The translations under genes were made by a program, and so were the position numbers. From assembly GCA_027489375.1 (NCBI GenBank), contig JAIXZW010000005.1:248001-312000 (forward strand): DNA of 64,000 bases. The letters are read 5' to 3'. The notes beneath the pieces are model-generated. The model was not told where the DNA came from and did no database searches. It was given only the letters and a program-made list of their open reading frames with translations. Below, piece after piece: positions 47,200 through 55,335 of this stretch (within the stretch, counting starts at the first letter, position 1; every line of letters begins with the position of its first letter). The DNA comes from Paracoccaceae bacterium (GTDB lineage Bacteria > Pseudomonadota > Alphaproteobacteria > Rhodobacterales > Rhodobacteraceae).

Positions 47200-49176
47200 A
47201 TGTCCAGCCCCGCCGGCCCGCAAATCACCGTGCAAAGCCATGTCCGCCGCCGCTCCCTTGGCGCGCTTGCACTTGCCGCCTCGTTTCCGCTGACACTCTT
47301 GCTCGCCCCGCCCGCGCGCGGTCAGGACACGCCCGAAAGCGTGCGTCAGGGCGACCAGCCCTTCACCGTGCGCGTCGTGGCCAAGGGGCTGGAGGGACCG
47401 TGGGAGGTGACATGGGGCCCCGACGACAAGCTCTGGGTCACGGAGCGCACCGGCAAACGCATCGTGCAGATCGACCCGAAGTCAGGTGAAAAAACCGTCC
47501 TCGCCACGATCCCCGAAGTCGAAGCCCCCGGCGGGCAGGACGGCCTCCTCGGTCTCGCCCTCGACCCCGGCCTGCTGCAGGGCACCGGCCATGATTACGT
47601 CTACGCCGCCTACACCTACCTCGACCCGAGCCGCGCCCCCGATGCCACCGTGCAGGACGAGGCCAGCCCTTACCGCCACCTCTTCACGAAAATCGTCCGC
47701 TTCACCTACAGCCCCGAAGGCAACAAGCTCGACAGCCCGACCGAGGTGATCGCCGGCCTCCCCGCCTCGAACGACCACAATTCGGGGCGGCTCAAGGTCG
47801 GGCCGGACGGGATGCTCTATTACACGATCGGCGATCAGGGGAACAACCAGCTCGGCAACTGGTGCATCCCCACCGAAGCCCAGCGCCTGCCCACCGAAGC
47901 CGAGCTGACGGCCAAGGATTACGTGGCCTATGTCGGCAAATCCCTGCGTCTTGCCCCCGATGGCACCATCCCGCCCGACAACCCCGCCATCGACGGGGTG
48001 CGCAGCCATATCTTCACCTATGGCCACCGCAACATGCAGGGCATCGTATTCGGCCCCGATGGCACGCTCTACGCCTCGGAACAGGGGCCAAAGACGGATG
48101 ACGAAATCAACATCCTGAAATCCGGCGGCAATTACGGCTGGCCCCATGTCGCGGGCTTTGCCGACGACATGGCTTACGTCTATGCCCGCTGGGCCGAAAG
48201 CACCCCCAAGCCCTGCGCGGACCTCACCTTCTCCGACATCGAAATCCCCGCCGCCGTCCCCTTCGACCGCGAGACGGACTGGAAAGGCGCAGGCAGGATG
48301 ACCCCGCCGCTCGCCACCATGTTCACCGTGCCGAACGACTGGAACTTCCAGGACCCCGCCTGCAACGGCATGGATTTCATCTGCTGGCCCACGGTCGCCG
48401 CCAGCAGCATCGACTACTACCCCCCGACCGGAGCGATTCCGGGCTGGGGCAACTCGCTCGTCATCACCACCCTGAAGCGCGGCTCTATCTACCACATCCA
48501 GCTTGCCGCCGACGGTCAGGCCGTGACGGGCAGCTTCGAGCGTTACTTCCAGTCGGAAAACCGCTTCCGCGACACCGCCCTCTCTCCCGATGGCGGCACG
48601 ATCTATGTCGCCACCGATCCGGGCGGCCTGGCCGAATCCCTCTCGGGCGGCACCACGACCGAGATGCAGAACCCCGGCGAAATCCTCGCCTTCACCTATG
48701 ACCCGGACGCCCCCGCCAATGCCGACCAGCCCACCGGCACCACGACGCAAGGCAGCGCCGCAACGGGCGGCACCAACCAATCCGCCGACCCTACCCTGCC
48801 AGCCGGCAAGCAAATCCCCACGGGCCAGTTCACCCCCGCCACCTTCACCGAAGCGCAGGTGAACGATGGCAAGCGCAGCTACAACTCCGCCTGCTCCACC
48901 TGCCACGGCAACACGCTGTCCAATGGCACGATGGCCCCGCACCTTGCCGGACAGGCCTTCGAGGCGAAGTGGAAGACGAAGACCGTCGCCGACCTCTACA
49001 CCTACAGCCGCGACCACATGCCCCCGTCCCGCCCCCACTCGCTGCCCGACGAAACCTACGCCGCCATCACCGCCTATATCCTGCGCGTCAACGGAGCCGA
49101 ACCCGGCGACCAACCCCTCCTCACCGACCCCGACGCACTGGCCAACCAGCAGATCGTGATCGAAAACAAGGATTGA
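47200..49176 (+). CDS. PQQ-dependent soluble aldose dehydrogenase fused to cytochrome c
   Basis: A 658-residue secreted protein. A signal (HVRRRSLGALALAASF, ending near ARGQ) has a twin-arginine-like RRRS. The beta-propeller matches GDH-B/sorbosone dehydrogenases: VTWGPDDKLWVTERTGKRI, the catalytic-His region SNDHNSGRLKVGPDGMLYYTIGDQG and the PQQ-contacting Arg in YGHRNMQGIVFGPDG. After a Thr/Gly linker (about 505-535) comes a class I cytochrome c domain with CSTCHG (near 565-570) and an axial Met in HMPPSRPHSLPDE. GGAGGAAC precedes the ATG. It would oxidise aldoses in the periplasm and pass electrons through its own haem. Confidence 0.88.
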   Translation: MSSPAGPQITVQSHVRRRSLGALALAASFPLTLLLAPPARGQDTPESVRQGDQPFTVRVVAKGLEGPWEVTWGPDDKLWVTERTGKRIVQIDPKSGEKTVLATIPEVEAPGGQDGLLGLALDPGLLQGTGHDYVYAAYTYLDPSRAPDATVQDEASPYRHLFTKIVRFTYSPEGNKLDSPTEVIAGLPASNDHNSGRLKVGPDGMLYYTIGDQGNNQLGNWCIPTEAQRLPTEAELTAKDYVAYVGKSLRLAPDGTIPPDNPAIDGVRSHIFTYGHRNMQGIVFGPDGTLYASEQGPKTDDEINILKSGGNYGWPHVAGFADDMAYVYARWAESTPKPCADLTFSDIEIPAAVPFDRETDWKGAGRMTPPLATMFTVPNDWNFQDPACNGMDFICWPTVAASSIDYYPPTGAIPGWGNSLVITTLKRGSIYHIQLAADGQAVTGSFERYFQSENRFRDTALSPDGGTIYVATDPGGLAESLSGGTTTEMQNPGEILAFTYDPDAPANADQPTGTTTQGSAATGGTNQSADPTLPAGKQIPTGQFTPATFTEAQVNDGKRSYNSACSTCHGNTLSNGTMAPHLAGQAFEAKWKTKTVADLYTYSRDHMPPSRPHSLPDETYAAITAYILRVNGAEPGDQPLLTDPDALANQQIVIENKD

Positions 49177-49579
49177 GCGGGGGGAAGCAGGGGCGAATGC
49201 CGCAGCCCCGAGCGCCGACCTCCCCACAAGGGGGCGGAACGGAGCGGGGGAGCAGCTTGAACTTCGCGCTTGAAGCCCCCCTCCCCTATCCCCTCCCCAC
49301 AAGGGAGAGGGAAAGCGACAGCCCCGCCGACCATCCTCCTCACGGCCACCAAGGCCGCAACACCGCCCTAAAAAGCAAAGCGCCTCCCTCCCCCTCGTGG
49401 GGAGGGAGGGGGTGGGGGGCGTCAAGCCCTCCCTCCCCCGAAGGATCCGCGCTCCCATCACGCAAGTCAAAATCTGCCAACCAAGAAAGGCCCATCACGG
49501 GGATGCAGATGCCCTCCGGCATCAAACCGCATTGCCCCAGCGCATTGACGGGTCGAGAGGCCACCCTCACCGCCCCCCG
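49177..49579. repeat. Intergenic block of C/G-rich palindromic repeats
   Basis: About 400 bases between convergent genes with no convincing gene. It holds three related palindromes: CCTCCCCACAAGGGGGCGG (49219-49237), CCCTCCCCACAAGGGAGAGG (49291-49310) and arms CCTCCCTCCCC/GGGGAGGGAGG (49383-49409, loop CTCGT). The strong G-run overlapping the third is listed separately. The block may terminate both flanking genes. Confidence 0.75.
49399..49419 (+). other. Potential G-quadruplex motif
   Basis: Four G runs of 4, 3, 5 and 6 separated by single A, A, T. This satisfies the G3+N1-7 pattern with minimal loops. It shares bases with the third palindrome of the block, so hairpin and quadruplex forms would compete. 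Confidence 0.65.
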
Positions 49580-50341
49580 TCAAACCTCATAAGGCCAAGG
49601 AGCCTGCGAAAAGACCCCGCCGTCCACCCACAGCGTCTGACCCGTCACGAAGGACGCGGCCTCCGAGCAGAAGAACAGCACCGGACCCGCGATATCCGCC
49701 GGAAGGCCCACCCGCCGCAGCGGCGTGACCTTGCTCCATGTGGCGGCGTAATCCCCGGCCTCGGCCTTGGTCCGCTCCGTCTCCACCGCACCGGGCGCCA
49801 CGCAGTTCACCCGTATCCCGTGCGGCCCGAGCTCGCTCGCCGCGACCTTGGTGAATTGCTCGATCCCGCCCTTCGACGTCGTGTAATCCACAAGCCTCGG
49901 GAAGGCGACCTTGTTGCACCCCGAACCAAGGTTCACCACCGCCCCCTTAACCCCGCCCGCGATCATCAGCTTCGCCGCCGCCTGCGTGTTCAGGAACGTG
50001 CCGCGCAGGTTGGTCCGCATCACCGCATCCCATTGCTCGGCCTTCAACTCCAGAAGCGAGGCCCAGGTCTGTATCCCCGCATTGTTCACCAGCACCGACG
50101 GGGCCTCCCCGGCCCAGTCCGCCGCCTGCGCGTGAAAGGCGTAAACCCCCGCCTCGTCCCCCGCATCGACCTCGACCGCCAGCGCCCTCTGCCCCGAAGC
50201 CTCGACCTGTCCGCAGACCGCAGCGGCCAGATCGCCGCTGCCGATATGCGTCAGCGCCACATCATAGCCCGCCCCCGCAAGGGCCGTGACCAGATGCCGC
50301 CCGATGGCCGAAGTGCCCGCCGTGACAACCGCAAGCGCCAT
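49580..50341 (-). CDS. Short-chain dehydrogenase/reductase
   Basis: A 253-residue classical SDR. The usual nucleotide motif TGxxxGxG appears as TAGTSAIGRHL, an atypical form. NNAG is present (LVNNAGIQTWAS), the catalytic Ser in NLGSGCNKVAF, and Tyr/Lys in YTTSKGGIEQF. The end ETERTKAE plus FVTGQTLWVDGG is standard. The substrate is unknown. It starts three bases after the TSUP permease gene and is cotranscribed with it. Confidence 0.88.
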   Translation of the reverse strand: MALAVVTAGTSAIGRHLVTALAGAGYDVALTHIGSGDLAAAVCGQVEASGQRALAVEVDAGDEAGVYAFHAQAADWAGEAPSVLVNNAGIQTWASLLELKAEQWDAVMRTNLRGTFLNTQAAAKLMIAGGVKGAVVNLGSGCNKVAFPRLVDYTTSKGGIEQFTKVAASELGPHGIRVNCVAPGAVETERTKAEAGDYAATWSKVTPLRRVGLPADIAGPVLFFCSEAASFVTGQTLWVDGGVFSQAPWPYEV

Positions 50342-50344
50342 GCC

Positions 50345-51199
50345 TTACCCCCCCAAGATATCCCAGATGAACCGCGCCGCCGTGAGCACAAGGAAGATGC
50401 CGAACCCCGTCTCAAGCGCCCGCTTCGACCATGTATGCGCCAACCTCACCCCCAGCCGCGTGGTCAGCAGCGTCGTCGGGATCGTCAGTGCCCATGTCAG
50501 CACGCTCACATAGCCCAGCGCATCCGCCGGAAGCCCCGGCTTGCCCCATCCGGCATAGATATACCCCAGCGTCCCCGGCAGCGCGATCAGCACGCCCACC
50601 CCCGCCGCCGTCGAAATCGCCCGCCGGATGTCATAGCCATGCAGCGTCAGCAGCAAATTCGTGATCGCCCCGCCGCCGATCCCCATCAACGCCGACATCA
50701 ACCCGATCACCGCCCCGTAGACCCGCAGCACGGCCTTGCCGGGCAACCCTTCGCGCAAACGCCACCCCGCCCCGCCCAGCAGCAGCTTCGCCGCATTGGT
50801 CAGCGCCACGGCCACGAAGACAAGCTGGAACACCACCTTGTCGGCATGCCGCGCAATCTCGGACCCCGCCAGCACGCCAAGGATCACCGGCACCGCCCAA
50901 AGCCTGAGCAGCCCCATATCCACCGTGCCACGCTTGAAATGCCCGCGCGCGGAGTTGAGCGAGGTCGGGATGATCACCGCAAGCGAGGTGCCGACCGCCA
51001 TCGGCATCCGCACCTCGTCAGGATATCCCAGTACCCCGAACAGTTCGAAAAACACGGGCACCGAAATTGCCCCGCCGCCGATCCCGAACAGACCCGCCAG
51101 CAGCCCGATGGCCGCCCCCGCCACGATCAGCGTGCCGATCATCGGCAACAGCCCGACCAGATCGGCAGAGGTAAGCGAAAACAGAAGATCCTGATGCAT
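50345..51199 (-). CDS. TSUP (TauE/SafE) family membrane permease
   Basis: A 284-residue membrane protein with eight or so hydrophobic helices and the duplicated family motif GLFGIGGGAISVPVFF and ALMGIGGGAITNLLL. TSUP proteins export or import sulfite, sulfonates or other organic anions. ATG 51199 gives the usual N-terminus; the longer reading to 51316 is rejected as Arg/Pro-rich. Not linked to the sulfite operon at 53.6-61.8 kb, which has its own TSUP gene. Confidence 0.88.
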   Translation of the reverse strand: MHQDLLFSLTSADLVGLLPMIGTLIVAGAAIGLLAGLFGIGGGAISVPVFFELFGVLGYPDEVRMPMAVGTSLAVIIPTSLNSARGHFKRGTVDMGLLRLWAVPVILGVLAGSEIARHADKVVFQLVFVAVALTNAAKLLLGGAGWRLREGLPGKAVLRVYGAVIGLMSALMGIGGGAITNLLLTLHGYDIRRAISTAAGVGVLIALPGTLGYIYAGWGKPGLPADALGYVSVLTWALTIPTTLLTTRLGVRLAHTWSKRALETGFGIFLVLTAARFIWDILGG

Positions 51200-51285
51200 G
51201 GCCCGCCCGCATGTCACGGGTCGAACCGCCCGCCGCACAGTGATAGGCTGCACCTGACACGGCGGCAACCACGGCAAACGGAAAA

Positions 51286-51309
51286 GGCGCGCCCCTTGCG
51301 GAACGCGCC
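51286..51309 (-). terminator. Terminator of the LuxR-type gene
   Basis: GGCGCG/CGCGCC arms with a 12-base loop. The plus-strand AAAA at 51282-51285 gives a T tract on the minus strand. It begins 24 bases after the gene's end. Confidence 0.6.
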
Positions 51310-51332
51310 CCGTCACTGCCCGAACAGTCCTG

Positions 51333-51950
51333 TCAGATCATTCCCGATGAAAGCGCGATGATCGCGGCCTGTGTGCGATTGCTGGCCTTCAGCTTGGTGC
51401 AGACGGCGCGGACATACATCTTGACCGTCACTTCGGTCAGCTGAAGGTCCTGCGCGATGTCCTTGTTGGTCTGGCCATCGCAAAGACCGCGCAACACCTG
51501 GAATTCACGCTGCGAAAGCTGCACTTCGGCATTCTGGTCCGGCCGCTTGGTCCGGCTCAGCGTCGACGGGAAGTAGGTCTCGCCAGCCGCGACGAAGCGC
51601 ACGGCGGTCGCCATCGACTTGGGCGACAGCGTCTTCGGAATGAAGCCCGAAGCCCCCATCTCGATCGCCCGCAGCGCCGCATCCTGCCGCGCCTGTCCCG
51701 AAAACAGCACAACGCGCCCCGGAGCGTTGGCGGCAATCGCCTTTTCCAATCCCTGCAAACCGGCCATCCCCGGCATGTCGAGGTCGAGAAGGATCACGTC
51801 GAACGACCCGCGCTCGGTGATCTTTGCCAAGGCCTGATCCAGCGTCTCGGCCCGCGAGACGGTAAAGCCGCCATCCGATTGCAGAAAAAGCTCAAGAGAC
51901 TCTGCCAGCAGCGTATGGTCATCCGCCAGAAGAAGGGAGATAGTCGTCAT
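51333..51950 (-). CDS. LuxR/NarL-type response regulator
   Basis: A 205-residue regulator. The receiver has LLADDHTLLAESLELFLQ, phospho-Asp in VILLDLDMPGMAGLQG and the Lys in GFIPKTLSPKS. The C-terminal HTH reads LSQREFQVLRGLCDGQTNKDIA, then LTEVTVKMYVRAVCTKLKASNRTQA. ATG 51950 is chosen because GGGA lies 7 bases upstream; ATG 51965 is an in-frame alternative. No kinase is adjacent, so it is an orphan regulator. Confidence 0.9.
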   Translation of the reverse strand: MTTISLLLADDHTLLAESLELFLQSDGGFTVSRAETLDQALAKITERGSFDVILLDLDMPGMAGLQGLEKAIAANAPGRVVLFSGQARQDAALRAIEMGASGFIPKTLSPKSMATAVRFVAAGETYFPSTLSRTKRPDQNAEVQLSQREFQVLRGLCDGQTNKDIAQDLQLTEVTVKMYVRAVCTKLKASNRTQAAIIALSSGMI

Positions 51951-52150
51951 AGCAGTGTCCCGCATTGTCGGGCTCCCGTCCAAGGTGGAAACTGACGGAA
52001 TATGCCCGTAGACGCTAACATTATCCGTTTGAGAAGCGTTACGCCGAAAGCGCAATCCGGTCCATACGGCCATCAGACCGTATGGAGTAACCAGCACGTC
52101 CCGGGATACCACCTTTAGGATAGTTGAATCGGCCTGAGCGGCCTTTGGGC

Positions 52151-52177
52151 AAAGAAAAAGGCGCGGTTTCCCGCGCC
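52151..52177 (-). terminator. Terminator of the repeat-protein gene
   Basis: GGCGCGG/CCGCGCC arms, loop TTTC. The plus-strand AAAGAAAAA before it becomes a T-rich tract on the minus strand. It begins 25 bases after the stop of the gene ending at 52203. Confidence 0.75.
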
Positions 52178-52202
52178 CCTTCCACCAAATTCGCGTCACG
52201 TT

Positions 52203-52943
52203 TCAGGGACGGGCGCGCCCGTTGTTCCCGTTCTGGCCGTTGTTGCCGTTCTGGGCAGCAGCGCCATTGTTCCCGTTCTCGCCGTTGTTGCCGTTCTGGG
52301 CAGCAGCGCCGTTGTTCCCGTTCTCGCCGTTGTTGCCGTTCTCGGCAGCAGCGCCGTTGTTCCCGTTCTCGCCGCTTCCAGTGGCGGGTTCATCATTTCC
52401 ACCAACCGCGCCTGCATCTTCCTCGATGACGGACGGATCTTCCGTAACCGGCTGCTCATCCTCAACAATGGGTTGCTCGTCCTCGACAACCGGCTGCTCG
52501 TCCTCAACAACCGGCTGCTCGTCCTCAACAACCGGCTGCTCGTCCTCGACAACCGGCTGCTCATCCTCAACAACGGGTTGCTCGTCCTCAACAACCGGCT
52601 GCTCGTCCTCAACCGCGGGCTGCCCGTCCTCGGCCTCGTCATCCTCTGTAACGGGGGGCAGGTCTTCGGGTCCGGTCGTATCCGTCACCGGGCCGACGTC
52701 GTCCTTTGCCGGCGTGTAGGAAGCCTGCCGGCTTTCTCCCTCCGACATAGCCTCGGTCTCTTCCGGGCAAGGCAGGGGACGCCCGTTCATGGCCGAGATG
52801 GTCAACACGCTGGCCGAAGTAAGCACGGCGCGCTTGCACATCGCGCCGGTCGCATCGTCGGCCAAAGCACTCTGGGTCAAGGCAACGAAAGATCCCGCAA
52901 GCAGCAGGGCGAAGGTCTTCGGGGTGAATGCAGTCTCGAACAT
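52203..52943 (-). CDS. Secreted repeat-rich acidic protein
   Basis: A 246-residue protein, not recognised. It has a Sec signal peptide (FALLLAGSFVALTQSALA, cleavage before DDATG), a short domain with two Cys (MCKRAV..., GRPLPCPEE), about eight tandem heptads of VVEDEQP (residues about 108-163), and a C-terminal Gly/Asn/Ala region built from ENGNNG and NGNNGAAAQ units. It is strongly acidic and intrinsically disordered. ATG 52943 is preferred to 52955 because GGAG is 6 bases upstream. Possible roles: surface or periplasmic spacer, or cation binding. Confidence 0.75.
   Translation of the reverse strand: MFETAFTPKTFALLLAGSFVALTQSALADDATGAMCKRAVLTSASVLTISAMNGRPLPCPEETEAMSEGESRQASYTPAKDDVGPVTDTTGPEDLPPVTEDDEAEDGQPAVEDEQPVVEDEQPVVEDEQPVVEDEQPVVEDEQPVVEDEQPVVEDEQPIVEDEQPVTEDPSVIEEDAGAVGGNDEPATGSGENGNNGAAAENGNNGENGNNGAAAQNGNNGENGNNGAAAQNGNNGQNGNNGRARP
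52455..52622. repeat. 21-bp tandem repeat (minisatellite) within the acidic protein
   Basis: Eight consecutive 21-base units of the type CTCGTCCTCAACAACCGGCTG, encoding VVEDEQP on the minus strand. Most differences between units are synonymous (GAC/AAC, CCGG/CGGG), so the array is not recent but keeps the heptad. Confidence 0.85.
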
Positions 52944-53574
52944 CGTCCGCTCCATATCTCTTTCGTCAATTACCCATGCTTTGGTCTGGGTGTATTTGGC
53001 CTAGGTATGGTTCATCGTTAACCTTCGTCAATAATGATTAACGAATTGGGATGTCTTTTTGCCAACTTTTTGCCGTTTTTCCCGCAAAACGGGTAATTTC
53101 GAAGCCATATGATGGACAGTCAGCGCAGACTTATTTCGATCCGCGAACAATCCGGCATTTGCGCCAGATCATTTTTGGACGATGGGCCAAGCAATCCGCC
53201 ACACCATCGCCCCGATTCGCGGACACGGGGCGGAACACCGTCCAAGGCGTCGCTATCCACCTGCAATTGAATGATAAAAATCAGATCAACCCAAGGCCTG
53301 TAAAAATGTTCGGGTTCGAACTTTTCAACATTACGTTGAATTTTTCAAATCCGTTTCCACTTCCGTAGTTTAATGCCAAAATTTTGCCGTTAAAAAACCA
53401 CCGCAAAGCCACATAAAACATGAAACCAGCACGGTTTTGCTTCAATCAAAACACAATCCGGCCCTCCCCGCCTCGCGCGCAGGAATTGTCCGTGGTCGCC
53501 ACAAACTTGCCCGAATTGAAAAGCCCGCCACCGGTTTGCCGGGGCGGGCTGGGGAAGGCGCATGGACCGTTAAG
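52944..53574. other. AT-rich intergenic island
   Basis: About 630 bases clearly richer in A/T than the rest of the window, with runs such as CAACTTTTTGCCGTTTTTCC and palindromic GTTAACCTTCGTCAATAATG followed by ATTAACG. The left end should hold the repeat-protein promoter. An open frame of 105 codons (53051-53368) has no ribosome site or recognisable features. The soeC terminator is at the right end. Confidence 0.5.
53518..53550 (-). terminator. Terminator of the xsc-soe operon
   Basis: Perfect arms AGCCCGCC (53522-53529) and GGCGGGCT (53543-53550) around a GC-rich loop. The plus-strand GAAAA before it gives TTTTC after the stem on the minus strand. It begins 25 bases past soeC. Confidence 0.75.
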
Positions 53575-54447
53575 TCAGCGCTTTCCGTAGTACAGACCGA
53601 CGACATGCTCGGCTTCGGCAAAGAAAAGCCAGCGCGCCGCAGCCATGCCGACAAGGTGCGACACCGCCGCCAGCGAGACTGCCAGAGGGGCTGGCAGAAA
53701 GACCAGCGCAGCCGCCGGAACCAGCCCGACAGAAAGCAGCGCGATCTGGCGCAACCGCTCGGCATGTTTGCGCCCGACCACATGGATCATCTCGCGCATC
53801 AGGTAATTCCCGCCCGTGTGCGGCTGCTCGAAGACCGACACCGTGCCGATGGCTCCCAGCCCCGTTGCCGTCTCCATGCTCGCCCCCACGGCGGCAAAGC
53901 GCCCGTCCCCGATGCGCCAGCCGATCACCAGCACCAGCGCCAGCAGCGCCGAGGCCATCGCAGGCACCAGCCCCGCCCCCGCCAGAACCAGCCCGCCCGT
54001 CAGCGCGGCCCACAGGAACTGCACCGGCACGATCCAGTGGTTCCAGCGCGGCACCGCCCTGATCTGCGTATAGATCATCGCCGTGCAGCCCACGGTGACA
54101 AAGGCCATCACCGCCCCGATGCAGCCAAAGCCCCGCCACCAGCCAAGACCCAGCCAATCCGACAGCGCCTGCGGGGCCAGCAGCAGCAGCGTCAGAACCG
54201 AGGCCCAGCCTTCGCGGCTCAGCCAACTCGTCCGCCATTGGGTAAAGGCAAGAAGCGCCCGCTGCGGATTGCCAAGGTGAAAGGTCGAAGCGACCAACCC
54301 CGCCACGGCCAAGCCATAGCCCAGCCCCCAGGCGAAGAACGCGCCCCAGCCCGCCACAGGCACCAACCCAAAGCCGAGCATGGCAAGGTATCCGAACCCC
54401 AGCCCCGACAGCACGGTAAAGACGATCACCGAAGGTGCAGGATTCAT
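53575..54447 (-). CDS. soeC: Sulfite dehydrogenase membrane anchor SoeC (DmsC/NrfD-like)
   Basis: A 290-residue membrane protein with eight hydrophobic helices, from FTVLSGLGFGYLAMLGFGL to VSHLVGMAAARWLFFAEAEHVVGLYYG. Motifs STFHLGNPQRALLAF, WRTSWLSREGWASVLTLL and TAMIYTQIRAVPRW are typical of the DmsC anchor family. It would pass electrons from the SoeB clusters to quinone. Its start overlaps the soeB stop by ATGA (54444-54447). A DMSO-reductase anchor is the alternative, but context favours sulfite. Confidence 0.85.
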   Translation of the reverse strand: MNPAPSVIVFTVLSGLGFGYLAMLGFGLVPVAGWGAFFAWGLGYGLAVAGLVASTFHLGNPQRALLAFTQWRTSWLSREGWASVLTLLLLAPQALSDWLGLGWWRGFGCIGAVMAFVTVGCTAMIYTQIRAVPRWNHWIVPVQFLWAALTGGLVLAGAGLVPAMASALLALVLVIGWRIGDGRFAAVGASMETATGLGAIGTVSVFEQPHTGGNYLMREMIHVVGRKHAERLRQIALLSVGLVPAAALVFLPAPLAVSLAAVSHLVGMAAARWLFFAEAEHVVGLYYGKR

Positions 54448-55184
54448 CCGATCTTCCCCAACACGCGGTCCAGCCATCCGGCAAACCCGCCCGCCTTGAT
54501 ATCGAGCAGCGGCGCAAGCAGGCTTGCCTCTTGCGGGCGGTCCTTCTTGCGCGGCGGCAGGTAGCGGTTGACGGGTTTCGTCCCCATCTCGGGCATCAGC
54601 GCATAGCCGCCCCGCTCGGCGCTCAGCTTGCTCACCTTGCTTTCGGGGTCCGCGAAATCTCCGAAATGCCGCGCCCCCGTGGGACAGGTCCGCACACAGG
54701 CGGGTTCGCGGTCCTCTTCCGGCAGCGTCTCGTTATAGATGCGGTCGACGCAGAGCGTGCATTTCTTCATCACCCCCGCCGCCGCATCCATTTCCCGCGC
54801 GCCATAGGGGCAGGCCCATGAACACAAGCCGCAGCCGATGCAGGCATCCTCGTTCACCAGCACGATCCCGTCCTCGGCCCGTTTGTAGCTTGCCCCCGTG
54901 GGGCAGACCGTGACGCAAGGCGCATCCTCGCAATGCAGGCAGGAACGGGGGAAGTTGATTGTCTGCGCGAACCCCTCTTCGGGCTGCACCGAATAGGAAT
55001 GGACGCGGTTCAGGAACGTCCCCGAAGGGTCCGCGCCATAGGGGTTCTGGTCCGACAGCGGCACGCCATAGCCCTGATCGTTCCACCCCTTGCAGGCCGT
55101 CACGCAGGCATGACAGCCCACGCAGGTGTCAAGGTCGATGACAAGGCCAAGCTTCTTTTCCGTCGACTGGGGCAAAGCCGTCAT
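54444..55184 (-). CDS. soeB: Sulfite dehydrogenase iron-sulfur subunit SoeB
   Basis: A 246-residue electron-transfer subunit with four cysteine groups for [4Fe-4S] clusters: CVGCHACVTACKG, CLHCEDAPCVTVCPTG, CIGCGLCSWACPYG, and CTLCVDR with CVRTCPTG. There is no signal peptide, so it is cytoplasmic. The first hairpin of a four-hairpin cluster ends 10 bases before its start codon and its arm adjoins the weak GGTGG ribosome site. It lies between the catalytic and anchor genes, as in SoeABC. Confidence 0.9.
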   Translation of the reverse strand: MTALPQSTEKKLGLVIDLDTCVGCHACVTACKGWNDQGYGVPLSDQNPYGADPSGTFLNRVHSYSVQPEEGFAQTINFPRSCLHCEDAPCVTVCPTGASYKRAEDGIVLVNEDACIGCGLCSWACPYGAREMDAAAGVMKKCTLCVDRIYNETLPEEDREPACVRTCPTGARHFGDFADPESKVSKLSAERGGYALMPEMGTKPVNRYLPPRKKDRPQEASLLAPLLDIKAGGFAGWLDRVLGKIG

Positions 55185-55193
55185 GCCGCACCA

Positions 55194-55319
55194 CCGTTTT
55201 CTGACGCAGAAAACGGAGCGGAATTTGACGCAAATTCCGCCGCTTGACAGCCAGACAAAACGCCCGACGCCACCCCGAATTCTGCGTCAGAATTCGTTGC
55301 GATTTCTGCGCCAGAAATC
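55194..55319. repeat. Four short hairpins in the soeA-soeB gap
   Basis: H1 55194-55216: arms CCGTTTTCTG/CAGAAAACGG, loop ACG. H2 55218-55240: GCGGAATTTG/CAAATTCCGC, loop ACG. H3 55277-55295: GAATTCTG/CAGAATTC, loop CGT. H4 55301-55319: GATTTCTG/CAGAAATC, loop CGC. All have perfect arms and a three-base loop; H3's TGCGTCA core is the inverse of the TGACGCA core of H1 and H2. Confidence 0.9.
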
Positions 55320-55335
55320 GCCCGCCTGTTCACAC

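Noticed and set aside
50345..51199. Including this TSUP permease in the sulfite operon
   Set aside because: It is cotranscribed with an SDR, and its own region is separated from soeC by a LuxR gene, the repeat-protein gene and terminators.
52215..52622. Regularly spaced repeats that could suggest a CRISPR array
   Set aside because: Units are contiguous, in frame, 21 or about 45 bases and encode protein heptads; there are no unique spacers and no cas genes.
53051..53368. A 105-codon open frame in the AT-rich island
   Set aside because: No ribosome site, no recognisable motif and no codon bias like the neighbours; chance frames are longer in AT-rich DNA.
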